Source: Thuidium tamariscinum | Taxonomy: Eukaryota > Streptophyta > Bryopsida > Hypnales > Thuidiaceae | Reading direction: 5' to 3' | Assembly: GCA_947034885.2 (NCBI GenBank) | Contig: OX344756.2 | Span: 10,970,098 to 11,034,097 of the forward strand | DNA length: 64,000 nucleotides | In this document: in pieces, positions 12,128 to 24,909 of the stretch | How the letters are laid out: every line of letters starts with the position of its first letter | Numbering within the stretch: the first letter of the stretch is position 1 | Position numbers and translations under genes: made by a program | Notes under the pieces: model-generated | Databases searched by the model: none | What the model saw: the letters and a program-made list of their open reading frames with translations, nothing else | Told to the model about the DNA's origin: nothing

Positions 12128-12290
12128 CACTAGTAGAAATTTGCATTTGCCTCAACAAAATCTACTTGACGTGTTTGTTGAGGCAAACGCAAAAACTGCG
12201 TTGAAAAACATAGAAAACATAGTTTTTGCGTTTGCCTCAACAAACACGTCAAGTAGATTTTGTTGAGGCAAACGCAGATTTCTACTAGTG
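12128..12290. mobile_element. CACTA-type hairpin MITE with TAG target duplication
   Basis: A 163-bp element with CACTAGTAGAAAT at one end and ATTTCTACTAGTG at the other. Nearly the whole length folds back, with arms of about 70 bp that differ at only a few positions and share CCTCAACAAAATCTACTTGA and GTGTTTGTTGAGGCAAACGC. It is flanked by the direct 3-bp repeat TAG (12125-12127 and 12291-12293). CACTA/EnSpm elements begin with CACTA and make 3-bp duplications, so this is a non-autonomous member. No coding sequence. Confidence 0.88.
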
Positions 12291-12293
12291 TAG

Positions 12294-12477
12294 TAATTCA
12301 GATTATCGTGTTTTTACATATAAAGATACTAAGAGAATATATTTAATATCCTATGATTTTTTATAAATTCATTCATATTATTTTTATAGTTGGGCTATCT
12401 TATATACAAAACTTACATGTTTAATTTTTCATACCTATATACAATAGACACTATAAAACTAGTGTCATACATGTACA

Positions 12478-12522
<45 letters not shown>

Positions 12523-15011
12523 TACTTGTATTGTAGTACAATTTCAAATGACAAATAAAAATGTGAAATACAACATTAGTTTTAAATATTTCTAAATTCT
12601 ATACCATATATTCTAAAAAACCTAATATGGTGAATAACAAACAACATCATAAAAACATTAAACATGATTATGATGCTAAAACTAAGAAAAATACCAATAT
12701 TAGCAATATAACATCAACGACATGAGAAATTGACATTCTAAAAATAGTATAGATTAACAGCTAAATATGACCTTTATTGTAACATAGAGACCATATATAT
12801 TTTATCTATATATATATGCATTTGCAATGGTTTGAGTTTAGAATCAATGGTGCGAGACAACAAGGCCAACGTTCTCAACAACCTTAGCTGCATGGAAGTG
12901 ACGGTACTTCAACGCTACAATAATTTTTTAATGGGTACTTTGTGTGGATTCAAATCCTGATAGTACAACCTCATTGTAAATTTACAGCTCAATTCTTTTA
13001 TCTTGGAACAATAGATTTTTATATGTTCTCACATAGTTGGCATACTTATGGAAAGATGTGGATGTACATGCTACAATTATTTTCTAGATTGTATAGATTT
13101 TATCATTTACTTAAAAAAATTGTCTACATTTATGCTCATTGTATTACAAAAAATTACATAGACCCTATTTATAAAGGCTAATTTATTAATAAAAATTCCT
13201 ACTAAATAATGTTTTTACATAGCCTAATTTATATATAATAGGATATGTAACATTTCAAGGACCTTGTAATGCCTTATATATTTTATAAAATTTATCCCTT
13301 TTGAATCCTATTTTTTAACTCACATAGTTTTCTAAAAACCACAAGTAATCTTCCCGGGCAAAATGGTCATGTATTCTATGCATATATTGTTGTATTTGAG
13401 TGAAAAAAGTTTAGATGTTAAATTGACTCATTGGAATACAAGATGCTAAGTGTTGTGTCATCAACCTTCCAGAGCATATCTTGTGATATTATAATGCATA
13501 CTTTATATTCAAGGAATCGAATTTTGTATCTTATATATGGTTCCCAACATAAAGACTAGTTCATTGGCTAAATCCAACCATCTATAGAACAATCCCATTG
13601 ATTCATAAGAATGGTCCTATTCATCTCACTAATCCTTTGAAGTATTTTTCCTCGATGTAGTCACTTTCCTCTTAAAAACGTCAATTGCCTTCAAAATTGT
13701 CATTGTTATTCTTAATAGTGAAAGCTTTTCACTTTATAATTAATGCTACACAGTAATATAGATATATGACACAAAATAAAAATGTTTGTCTTTGTACATC
13801 TCAAACCTCCATTCAAATGAACTATTTTTAATGATGGAATCTAAGGTAGAATTCAATTTCTTATTTCTTGCCCAATTTTGTCATTCTATTAGTGGCCCCA
13901 ATCCCATATAGAAAACCATCATTGCATTAATAGAGTTAATTGTAAAGTGGATGCAATAGGGGACCAAGAGTTGGAGTTTGGAAAAAACATAGGACAAAAT
14001 TCCTTCGAGCACCAAAACTATGGTCCAAAAGAGTTTGGTGTTGTGTTTCATTTCTACTATTCTTGATTATACCTCCCTCTAACACCCCTATTTCAAAGTG
14101 GGATTTCCTTTCCAATTAATTCTAATGTCAACAAGGAATAGCATGTCAATCCTTTACGCCAGGGATGTTGGAAGAACCATTTTGTGGCTTCTAGATGACT
14201 TTTGGATGATCTAGAGAGATATAGAAAGCATTAATTTCATCCATTTTGTTCTTGTTGACTTTTCATGGAGGGTTTCTAAAGAATATCCAATTGAATTTTA
14301 GTCTTGCTAGTGTTTGTCTTCACATGATTGAGAAGTTATTAAAAAAACGAAACACAAAAATATGCTATTTCAATGTATTTGGGGAAGCTGGTACTCCTTG
14401 CTCTAAATCAAAAATGACATTTTTTGAGTTTGAGTCCAACTAACAAAACGAAGGTCATCTACTCTAGTTTCCACTCCAATTTGAATTTTGAAAAAATTCT
14501 TAAAATTCAATTTTTTAATTGCAATTTGAACTTCAGATGATTTTTAAATGTCAATTGAATTCTAATTATAGAATGGCATGGGATTCAAGTTTACATATTT
14601 ATGATTGTCATTGACATGTACACACATTGTGAATTTTTCAGATTTTTGAAGTAATTTTTCATTTGATGTGATTTTTCTTCCTTTAGTATTCAAAAATTCT
14701 CATAAAATTCAATTTTTATCCAAAAAATCCACAAATTTTGGGAATTAACTGAAAGAAGACTTGTAACTTGTCTCTGAAAAATAATTATGAAAATTTTCAT
14801 ACATATCTACTCCAAAAATGGCAACAAACTGAGTAATGGGGAAAAGGCTTGAAATCAGTGGTTATAGGTCCGTCCTTTTAAGGGTTAATGATGAGTACTT
14901 GAGTTCCAACAGTTATAGGTTGTTGACAAGACATTTGTGTATCCACAGTAAGAGTGGTTTTGTAATTTCAGGGCAACCACTTACTTCAGAAGTCTTCCCC
15001 ACGTGAATGCA
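12294..15011. other. AT-rich intergenic region with (TA)n microsatellite
   Basis: A pure TA run of about 40 bp lies at 12480-12519. The rest is low-complexity AT-rich DNA with only short, unconvincing open frames. No gene seen. Confidence 0.55.
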
Positions 15012-17779
15012 TCACCCTGGGAATCCTCCACGGGGGCCGCCAAAGTTGCCAAGATTTCTTGGCCTCCAACCATGGTCTACAGTCAACTCCCCCAAGTTCG
15101 GTACGGTGGAAGGGCGCGGACTATTGGGCATGGCTTGCTTTGGAGGAGGCCCGGGTGGTGGGCGTGGAAGATGTGCTTCGTGAAACCTTGGCATACCCAT
15201 GAGCGGTATTCCCATGGGAAGGCCGAGCTCAGGGAAAAATGGGGGCCGAGGGTGGCCTTGAATTGGGGGATATCCGTCCTGAACCATTCCTTGCCTGGGT
15301 CTCATGTGACATCCTTCTTGCAGAATGAAGTTCAGTGGCCACTGATCTCCCTTCTGAAAGCCTACCATGGGCCCAGTGTGTTGTACCGGAACGGTGGCAT
15401 CAAGATGCTCTGGGCGAGGCCACATTCCCATGCCCGAGTGGAACTGAAGGGGTTGAAACTTGGTCTCCTTCAAAGAGGAAAATGCTGGAGGATAGTTGGA
15501 TAGCGGGTAGGGCGGAGGAGGCAATTTCACAGCTTGCTGGATGCAAGTCTGTTTGGAGGATGACTGGAAAGACTTGTGAGGGTAGCCACCTCGCTCCCTC
15601 TCTCTCTTTCTTGAAGACTGGCAGGGGCCTGTATCGCTTAAGATGTCTCTCCGATTCTGCTCAGCTTCAAGTGCCTGGTCGCTGCCATTTTCTCTTGCTT
15701 TCTGTCCTTGTTTTGACGGTTCCCAATTATTACGTCTTCTCTGCAGTCTCTCGTCTTGGGAATCGTCTCTTATAGGGGCAATCGTTTGTAAGTTGGCAGA
15801 GGAATTTCGTTGTGTCTGTAACTGGGCAGCAAGCTGTGTTTGGCTCTGCAAAATGAACGACTCGTTATCACGAATGCATTTTTCCATCCCAATCGCATGG
15901 GTGAATCAACCACCAATGCAATTTGCTGCTTCAATGAGAGCAAAATTCGTCATTTGATCTGCATGACCTATCTAACATGGTTTTCACGTTTCAGTATGAC
16001 TGGTTAGATTGTTTCAATAAAATTGAAGACAACATCATGGGAATGATTGATCATGGAAGAGCAGGATAAGCATGACACAATTCATGAGAGACCTCCTCAT
16101 GATTGATAAGGAGGCTCCTTACGATTGCCTCCTTGTACTCTCTCAGATCACTATTCAACTGTTCAATTCACAAGCTTTAAACTACGTAAACGAAATGTAT
16201 GGAGAGGTCTCTTCATGGTTGACCTACTGAATGCCATCTCACCATTTCACGCATCCCTGTAATCGATGCTCAAAAATCACAGAAAAGTCTAATTTTATTG
16301 AAAGCATTATTTCAAACATAATACAGGGTGACAGAGTAGGGTAATGACAAATTCCCCTAACACCTTTTCAATTTGGAATCTCACAATGATCTAGGATCTT
16401 TGATTTCGTGAGTTTCTTGAATTCAATCGAATCTGGAAGATAGATGATACTTTGACAACGATTTGTCGAAATGCTGAATGAAAATTCGGAAAGCAAATTG
16501 AAGCACCATCTTAACAGCAAATCCACAATCACACATTGCAGACAGTCTACTGTTAACATCATTAAGACAAGTACTTCAAAGAAATTGACGAAATGAGCGC
16601 TCATACCTGCGATGGAATTGGTTTTCCAAGAGGAACGCCTTTCGGCGATTCCGATTGGTGATGTTCTGAGTGATCGTTGGCAACGTGCAACTCAAAATCT
16701 GGTCGCACAAGAAAAGAGCGCAGGCAACCGGGAACGCCACAGATGAATATGCCAACAAGAACATCCACTTTCTGAATTCTCACCACTTTTTCTTTGCACC
16801 TGCAATTCCATAACAATAAAAACCATGTTTCACAATGTAATTCTCTTCGTTGAGATGATTCTTGAATAAAAAATCAACCTAATGAAGGGTAGAAGCAAAC
16901 ATAACGAACATATTCTATTGACTTAGTAAATCCATACTTCATCGACCTGTGATAACGTCTAACATGTATTCCTAATGAATATCCGCAGTCCATACAATAT
17001 TAACGTAGACTTGATATTTGGGACATACATGAAACCGCAGGTTAAGGGCGTACACAAAGCATGTCGAATCACTTCTGGCACAAGCAAAGCATAAAACATG
17101 CTGGCATGGATCCTGCAAACAAGAAGTCGTTCGCATCACAAATTCTAATACACTTGGAAGCTTTCATATAAGGATGATAGAATGGCAGGTGCACGCTACG
17201 GTGCCTATATTAAGTAAAATGTTTTTGTGAGAAAGGACTTAATCCATTGAAAATTCATTTCGGGTTTGTGAGATACATCGTGAGAAATTAGCGAAGTACA
17301 GTACAATTCCCAACATTTATCACTTTACAAGCAGTAAATCGACTCAGAGGGCAATAAGCTCCTTAATAAAAAATGAATGATCTATAAATGGCATACAAGC
17401 CCATCAGATTGAGACAATAAGCTGATGATTCACGTTTTCTGAATTCAAGATTTCCTTCAACTAGAAAATGTGAAGTGGAGGCTCATACCAGACGACCGTA
17501 TACGGCAATCGGGAAATTGCACATCAAACAGATGTGAACTTTGCCGCCAGGTTTCGGTTTCACTTTCGCTCCAACGAAGTTGATTCTGCAAGTCTCGGGA
17601 AACAAGAATCCTATTCCTTTCACAACAGGTAAATCCGCATCCACAAAGTGTGAAGCAAGAGGAATCTCATCCGCCTCCAATAAACTGTGCTCTGGTTTCA
17701 ACCCTGAATTCGCCCTTGACTTGCTGAGTCGTATCGTTAAATTCACCATCTCTCTACATCTCCTCTTTCCGAGATGCAA
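15012..17779 (-). CDS. HAKAI: E3 ubiquitin-protein ligase HAKAI homologue
   Basis: Four exons: 17779 (or 17749) to 17489, 17112-17054, 16799-16607 and 15845-15012, joined by GT-AG introns in matching phase; about 458 codons. The order of motifs is that of plant HAKAI. N-terminal TIRLSKSR is followed by DLPVVKGIGFLFPET and KVHICLMCNFPIAVYGRLDP, then CQHVLCFACARSDSTCFVCK (completing the RING) and VGIFICGVPGCLRSFLVRPD with the following FELHVANDH (the HYB-type zinc-binding part). A long Pro/Met/Gly-rich tail ends in NFGGPRGGFPG. HAKAI is an E3 ligase and a subunit of the MTA/MTB/FIP37/VIR m6A mRNA methyltransferase complex in plants. The internal Met at 17749 (MVNLTIRL) aligns better with the usual N-terminus than the upstream Met at 17779. 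Confidence 0.93.
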
Positions 17780-19080
17780 AACTCAACAATCAGCTGAAAA
17801 TTCAAGTCAAATAATCCCGAATCCTCCCTAATGTGACATCCTGAGAAAATAGCATGTGAGAGTTTGATAATTTGATGATAAAGTCACAAAATGTGCCTAT
17901 GCAAAGTTCGACTAGATTGCAAACCAAAACATCAAACCATGAACCTAAACACGTCACCACCACGAAAAGTGACAGACGATGAAAAAATTGTGCACACAGA
18001 AAGACTATCTTCAAAGCTAGAATTCAAGGGGAATAAAACGAAAATCAAATCTCCTTACAAAACATATCCCCAAGAAACTCTCATCAGCAAGCTTAACTCC
18101 GAAAGCAGTCAAAAAATTTCGGGCAAAAAATCTCAGTAAAAGCGCAGTAATAGCAAACCTTCCACCATCGAGAATTCAAATTCAAGAAATTCTAGACCAA
18201 ATCAATATTCAGAATTAATGTAAGCTGTCACGAGACACACTCATTGACACTCAGTTGTTGACTGATAAATATTTGAAGCAATGAGAATATCTCAAATGCT
18301 TTGAATTCTCTTTAAGGATAAAAAAAACAAAACAGATATCAATAACTTGACGGACTCCCGACATGATTCTTGACCTAAAAAGTTTAAAAACGAAATTTCC
18401 AGCATAGATCTACACAGCCTGTTGATGGTCAAGAACTACGTAAATTCGAGTGGAGGACGTCACAGAAAAGTCACCAACTCTGGAATTAGCAATCCAAACC
18501 ACTCCCATTATTGTCCTCACCACAGAATTGATCAATCGGAGGACTCCAAAATTGCGTGATGAGTGCAATGAAAGCTCCGAACTATTTTACACCAAAATTT
18601 CGCGACCTCTTGCAACCAAGAAAAGGAACGCCCATATGGTGTTCCAGTCCGGAAATTGAGTGAAGCGGATTACCAAGCGAGAGTTGTGAGGGAGAAAAAT
18701 GCTGGCGTGTGAGAGATCGCGAAAGCTTCAGAAAATGCTGCTGGGAGCGAAATGGGAAAGAGAACTGGCCAAGACAACTTGAAGATGGTTTAGAGTCCGG
18801 GCGGGAGGAATGCCTTGGCTTGCAACCTCCGTGCCTAGCTGGCCACGCTGCCAATCCGAGCTGGACGATGATCTGGACGGTTATTCGTACTGGCGGGATG
18901 GTTCTCACTTCTCAAGCCTGCCGTGGGGATTTGTGTAAGAGCATCTCCACTGGGGACGTTATCCCGCCCGGCCAGATACAGTGCACTTCTTTATCACTCC
19001 TAGCTACTGTGTGGACTCTGCTTCCAAATATGAATTCAGAATTTGTAAATTTTATCATGGGTGGGAAATAAAAAAATTGT
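17780..19080. other. 5' flank of HAKAI and intergenic DNA
   Basis: A GC-richer patch at about 18.6-19.0 kb may be an upstream non-coding exon or promoter of HAKAI. The open frames there (for example 18908-18582, minus) have no recognisable domain. No gene is claimed. Confidence 0.4.
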
Positions 19081-19081
19081 A

Positions 19082-19268
19082 CACTGAATAGGGGTATTAA
19101 TGGGACCAATATTAATTAATTGACATTTTACACTATATAAATATCTATCTTTATTATACATCAATAGTTATTGAAGTGTCTCAGGGTTGTATATTATCTT
19201 TCAAACATCCACAATTTTCACGATCAATACCTTTAATTTTTTGGTCCCCTTAAAACCCCTATTTAGTG
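19082..19268. mobile_element. MITE with CACTRAATAGGGGT ends and TA flanks
   Basis: Left end CACTGAATAGGGGTATTAAT; right end, complemented, CACTAAATAGGGGTTTTAAG. The two inverted termini continue for about 28 bp (ending GGGACC). TA lies just outside at both ends (19080-19081 and 19269-19270), suggesting a Tc1/mariner-type target duplication. A more diverged pair of such ends occurs at about 20903-21104 (AAACTAAATAGGGATATTA and CCCCTATTCAATGTAG). Confidence 0.6.
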
Positions 19269-19270
19269 TA

Positions 19271-22200
19271 GTGTTCTTGCCAAGAATAAACTGCAAGACA
19301 ATAAGGGGTCAATCCTTTTTAGCCAAGATCCAAGTAATATATAAAAGGAGGAAGTTGCAAACTTCAGCATTCACTACATGTCTTGCATTTATTGGAGAAT
19401 TCAACATGTAGGTTGCCAAAACTTAAGTTTTTAAAAAAAAGGGCAAAGTAAACTTGCCAATCACTATATAGATAAAATTCAAATCCTTCTTTTTATAAAT
19501 ATAGAGACCTGCATATTTTGAAATTTGGCATGATTATCAATTGTCATGTTAAGATTCACCATAAAAATAGAATGCAAAAGATTACTATCTATAAAATTTA
19601 TTGCATTTTAAAGGGGATGAAGTTGAAATCTAGTTAAAAATTCCTTGCATCTTTTCACTACTCAATGTACGATCATTAGCCAATCATACAAAATTTAGTT
19701 TTGATCACAATTGAATTGAAAATTGAATAGTGCGGTTAGTATGCAACAATTGGAAGGATTTGTTGTGTGTATGTGTGTGTTTTTGACATTGTTATGTGAT
19801 TTCTATATTTGTGTAGTAAATAGTTGATTTATTCTAGGAATCTAGGTCTAATATAGACCTATTAGCTTGATTATAGATTGCAAATCTAAAATGGGGGGCC
19901 TCTAGTCTCCTTACAACCCTATAGTCTTGCTTTTGTTTGGCTAGAGCAATGGGTGCAATGGAAATGTTCTAAAGTCACTAGATCTAAAACCAGCACCTTC
20001 CTAAAATTGATATCTACAAATCCTTGCCAAAAATGTACTTTTATTATTCATAAAAGTTTAATGTAGATTTTTGATACACCTATTTTCAACACTTTAGGTC
20101 TAATAAATAGAATTTAAAAAACATTAGGGGAGATTTGAAGGTATTACAAGACTATGAGTTTTTGGACTATAGGAACTCTAAGAACAATGTCACATCAACA
20201 GTTTGACATGGCCAAGACAATGCTATGTTCAATATTCATTTAATCACTAAATAACTTTTACATAAATTTTTTTGAAATTTAAAAAAAAAATCAATTTTTG
20301 ATTTTATAATACATGGAAAAAAATTTGAAATTTGAATTTTTTTTAAAAAAGAATTAAAGAAATGAGGCCACAAGGGTTGATTTGTAATTCCTTGACAACA
20401 TAGAAAATAGTTAGGGAAACTATCTTAAAATGGCCCTTTGTTGTCTTCAAATCTCTCTTAATGATCTAAAATCTCCTTTCGACTACTAATAAGTCCATCC
20501 AAATCTTTTCCAATATGATAATGGAACTCTATATTGAATTACTTGTTCTATCAATCTTCTTAGATTTATTTACTTCATTCTACAATGTTCTTGTAGATTC
20601 TACACTCATTTGTCATTACACTACAAAAGAAAGGGATGTTTTAAATATAGTCCTAAAAATAAGATTTTAAGTAATGACTTTCGTAGGAGATTTTCAAAAA
20701 GAATTTATTAGAAATACGTGTCTTTTTAGTAAAATTAGATACTTTCAACTAAAAGGCAATTTAGCTAGGAAAATATTGATTTTTGTGAATATTCTTGAAA
20801 GGTCTCATTTTCACCATGTAAATAACAAGAAATTTAATTTTGAAAACATAATTTTTTTAATATTTTAACAATGATTACTTTTAAAACTATTTTATATCAA
20901 CTCTACTAAACTAAATAGGGATATTAAACAAATCAAAAAATAAGGGGACTCATCATAGAAAACTATAAATGTTTGAAACATGATATACAATCCTCAAATA
21001 TTTCAATAATTATTGATTTACAACAAAGGTAGACATTTATATAGTACAAAATATTGATTAATTAGTATAAGTTCCTTTCATACCCCTATTCAATGTAGTG
21101 TTCTACAACAAGTAGATATTGTGTTCTTTGTAGAGCTCGTAAAGGGAGAATTGAGGGCAAAGATAATACAAGGATGCATTTACCTTGAATGGTAAAATTT
21201 TGAAAGTTTGAATCATATTTAGAATTACAAACCTCAAATTAGTTATACAATACCATGTGACAATACCAAATTAATCCAATTAGGACTAAGTGCACATTTA
21301 AATTTCAAACAATAGATGAATGCAAACATATTTCCAATATACCAAAATGTATTTTTCATCTATTGATTTTTAAAAGATTCTTACCTTAGATCATTAACAT
21401 TTGTATGATATGCATCCTAAAGAATTTGTTTCACAAACTTTTTGTAATTCAAAAGGTACTAGTATGTCTAGCCTAAAAAGGTAACTTTTTAAGTTTAAAA
21501 AATGATCTTTAAAAAAACTTGAATAAAAAAATAAAATAAAAATCTCTTAAAACTACTATTATTAGAATTTAGGATTTTGAATTTAAAAGAAAAAAATTCT
21601 TATGAAAGTCACAAATATTCAATCTTTAATTGATTTTAGAAGGAATTTTCAATTTTTGGCTACATATTGGATTGAAAAATATTGGATTGTAAGGTACGTA
21701 ATCTAACCATATGGATGTGATCAATGGATCGTACTTTGCAAATACTATATGGATGTCATTATTAAATTTTTTTATTGACTTACATTACAAATGAATACAT
21801 CTTTGCAGTTTTGGAAAATAGACTACCTCCTAGTCCTTAAAAGATTAACCACTCTACAATAGGGAGGATTTTCTACATAGTCTCTACATGATGGAAAAAC
21901 AACTTTGGTGGCCTTTCCAAAAATGGCTTACTACCTACATATAGGTGGATCCTTAGGCATCAAAAGCATTCTACTTATACTAGAGCAAATAAGATGACTA
22001 ATTATAGATTCTTTGATTGTTGCACATACCTGAACTTTTCAAATTCACAAATTCTTTCTAGCAAAAGAATAAAAAATAAAAGAATACTCTACAAATATTT
22101 GGATGCATGAAGTTAGTTTTGAAAAATGATAAATTTATTAGAAGTGATTAATATCAAATGCATGAGCTTTCTATTATTAAGCAAGGGGAGAGTATTCTTG

Positions 22201-22999
22201 TCTTTTTGGACACTATCATGTCTATCTAAATTCCAACTCTATTGAAATGGTAGTTGAAAGAGTGTTTTCAAAGATAACTCTTTCATATACCATGGTTCTT
22301 GTTGAACTCCCACTAACCTTAGTTTTCATCTCAATTCCATCTTAGTTTCATGCATTTGAATATGAATATCATGCAAAGGCTCACTCTATTTTGATTACAC
22401 ATTCAAATCAGTATGAAGGGGTCTTGCAATATTCACATTCTTGTATTAATTGACTTAACTCCTAAAGGTCCCAAATAGGAAGGTAAAAGGCAAAATAAAT
22501 CATAACATAAATAGAATCTAAATATCAAACCTTCATTTTTGCAATGTATTTTTTTCTTTCTATTCCTATATGAATTCATTTAAGACCTTCTACAATAATC
22601 ATGAAGCATTGAGTAAACATGCTAATTGCATTGTTGAAGATTAAATAAAATTTGTTTATTTAGCATACTTATATAGATGTACTTCATTTTGTTTTATGTA
22701 GCTCCTAGGATAAACCTTCATATCTGCCCAATGGATGTTGACTCCCTTAGAGGTTGATTTGTGTGATACTATGGTAGGAAAGGAGTAAAGTACAAGTTAC
22801 AAGAATGATTGATTGATCGATGATATTCTAATGTAAAAAATCATTTAAGATTATCATCAATGCAAATGGCAAATAGACCCATTAAGATTAAAACTTTTGA
22901 CTATCGTGGAATTAAAATTTAAATATACCATTGCAAGGGTTCAATACAATCAAATTCTCCCCTAATGAACAAGCTTTGTTTTTTACCAATATAACAATC
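19271..22999. other. AT-rich intergenic region, no gene seen
   Basis: Very AT-rich, with short open frames only (for example 20674-20868, lysine/isoleucine-rich without a domain). A diverged MITE-like pair of ends is at about 20.9-21.1 kb. Confidence 0.5.
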
Positions 23000-23580
23000 T
23001 TAGGTAGCTCACTATGAATGGATTTTTTTACACAACATGTACCCAAAGAGTAGTTTTAAGGCCCAACAATTTTCATTTGTTAGTAGGCAGCCTAGACAAC
23101 TCAAAAAACTTCTTTACAAACCACTTTTAAAATGATAAAAATTTGAAAATTGATTCTTTAGATTTATATGTATGTGGAAAGCTTTGAATCATTATATTAT
23201 GATTAATGAGATAAAAGTTATGAAGAGTTTTAGTTTGATGGTTGGTATAAAATCTCTCAAAACCATATTTACTCACAAGCTAAAACTCTTCATAACTTTC
23301 ATCTCATCAATCATAATGGAATGATTCAAAGCATTCAACATATTTGTAAATCTAAAGAATTAGTTTTCAAATTTTTACTTCTTTTAAAGGTGATTTTTAA
23401 AGAAGTTTTTTTAGTAGCCCAAGTTTCCTACTTGTTGAATGAAAACTATATATCATCCAACAACATTTTAATTATATAGGCAAAAATTATGAAAATTATT
23501 GGGCCTTAAAGCTACTCCTTAGACACATGTTGTGTGAAAATTTAAAATTAAAAAAAAATCATTTGTAGTGAGTTGCCCAA
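23000..23580. repeat. Large imperfect foldback repeat (about 580 bp)
   Basis: The left arm (about 23000-23250) and right arm (about 23262-23580) are inverted copies. Examples are ACACAACATGT with AGTAGTTTTAAGGCCCAA on the left and TTGGGCCTTAAAGCTACT with ACATGTTGTGT on the right. In the middle, AGTTATGAAGAGTTTTAGTT matches AAACTCTTCATAACTTTCAT inverted. Arms differ by scattered changes and small gaps. No coding capacity; probably an aged foldback or MITE-type element. Confidence 0.7.
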
Positions 23581-23589
23581 AATCACTAT

Positions 23590-24909
23590 GTTGCCCAAAA
23601 ATGCAATTTGATTTTTCAGGGATATAGTAAAATCTTGATTTAGAGATTTAGATATTTGAAATACATTGCCATTGGAAGCATATAATCTATTTATCATCAT
23701 TTTTTTTAAATATTATTTTTTTAGTTTGGTCACTTAGGGATTAATTCCAAAAGTGCTTAGTTCAAATGGACAGAATACAATGTTAGAATCAACTTTTTCA
23801 TAGCGGTCTTTAGCAAGTGCTCCAATTGGACCAAATTCAAACCCTTGCAAAATTCAAAACAACGGGAACCCGAACGAGGAGCCGCCCCATCGGATGTAAA
23901 TTCCTCATCTTCCCCGCCTTCTCGTGGACCACGGGCCGGGTCCCCCAACGGGAACTCCCGACACTTTTGAAATTCCGGGTCAGAATTCAAACCCTTCGAC
24001 GCTCTCTGTCCTATTCTTGCAGGCTTGCGCACCACCGCTCGCGCTTGCTGCCTCTTCATTGACGATTGATAATTCTGCGCTTGCGCGGATCGGGATTTGC
24101 GTTTGCGAGGCTGAGTGTTTTCACTGCAGCTTGCAAACTTGCGTTCGATGTGCGTTTCGTCGCGTGGCGTGAAGTGGCGGGGAAACTTCGTTTGGCACCT
24201 GGAAAATTCTGGCTCTGTGGTGGTTGGTTTGTGCTAGGGTTTTGGTTTCGATGATGGAGTTCTCAGTGAATATGGAAAACAAGGTTTATGAGTGCATTCT
24301 GGCGAAAGAATAATAGCTAAGGTCGAGAATTGGCGGCTTTTTTTCTGAGAGTGAGCTACTGTTGATTTTGGTAATTGAATGACGCGAGGTTTGACAAGCG
24401 GTTGCTGGAGCTACTCAATGTCCGCAGTGCGATGATGCGGGAGGTGTGAAGGCAAAACGTGAAATTTTTTTTTTGTTGCACGGTTTTGTTTCGGCACGGA
24501 AGGCGTAGGTGTAATTACAGAAAAGCTGAGCGTCGGTTTGATGGTGGATTTGTTGGCGAATATAGGGGAAGGAGGTTCATGAATGTTTTATGGAGAAAGA
24601 AGAATCTAGAAAATGGCTAAGCCCGAGCATTGGCGGCGTTAGTTCCAAATTGAGCAGGTTTGGATTTTGGTAATTCAGCGGGATTATATAACTTCACCTT
24701 TGACACGTTCCAGGTGGAGCTAATTCACGCAGTGCGGTGATGTGGAGGTGTGGAGGCGAAATGTGGAGAAATTTTTTGTTCGAAGGTTTTTTATCGGCGT
24801 ATGTGTAATTATAGCGAGGCTGAGCAGGGGTTTGTTCGGACGAAGAGAAGGCTGATCAGAATTGCCGTCAATTCATGCATTGGTGCAGAGCGGCGAAAGT
24901 GTCTTCACG
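23590..24909. promoter_or_regulatory. GC-richer upstream region of the CPP/TSO1-like gene
   Basis: Base composition rises sharply at about 23.85-24.25 kb. A repeated theme is visible (TTGGCGGC... and GCAGTGCG(A/G)TGATG blocks at about 24.33-24.44 and 24.63-24.75 kb), suggesting an internal duplication in the leader. Open frames on both strands lack domains. It probably contains the promoter and 5'UTR. Confidence 0.45.

Noticed and set aside
14246-14443. Small gene in the AT-rich 10-15 kb gap
   Set aside because: Short, AT-driven frame without homology, splice structure or promoter context.
18582-18908. 108-residue minus-strand frame upstream of HAKAI as a gene
   Set aside because: No domain and low-complexity Ser/Pro/Arg; more likely leader or promoter sequence.
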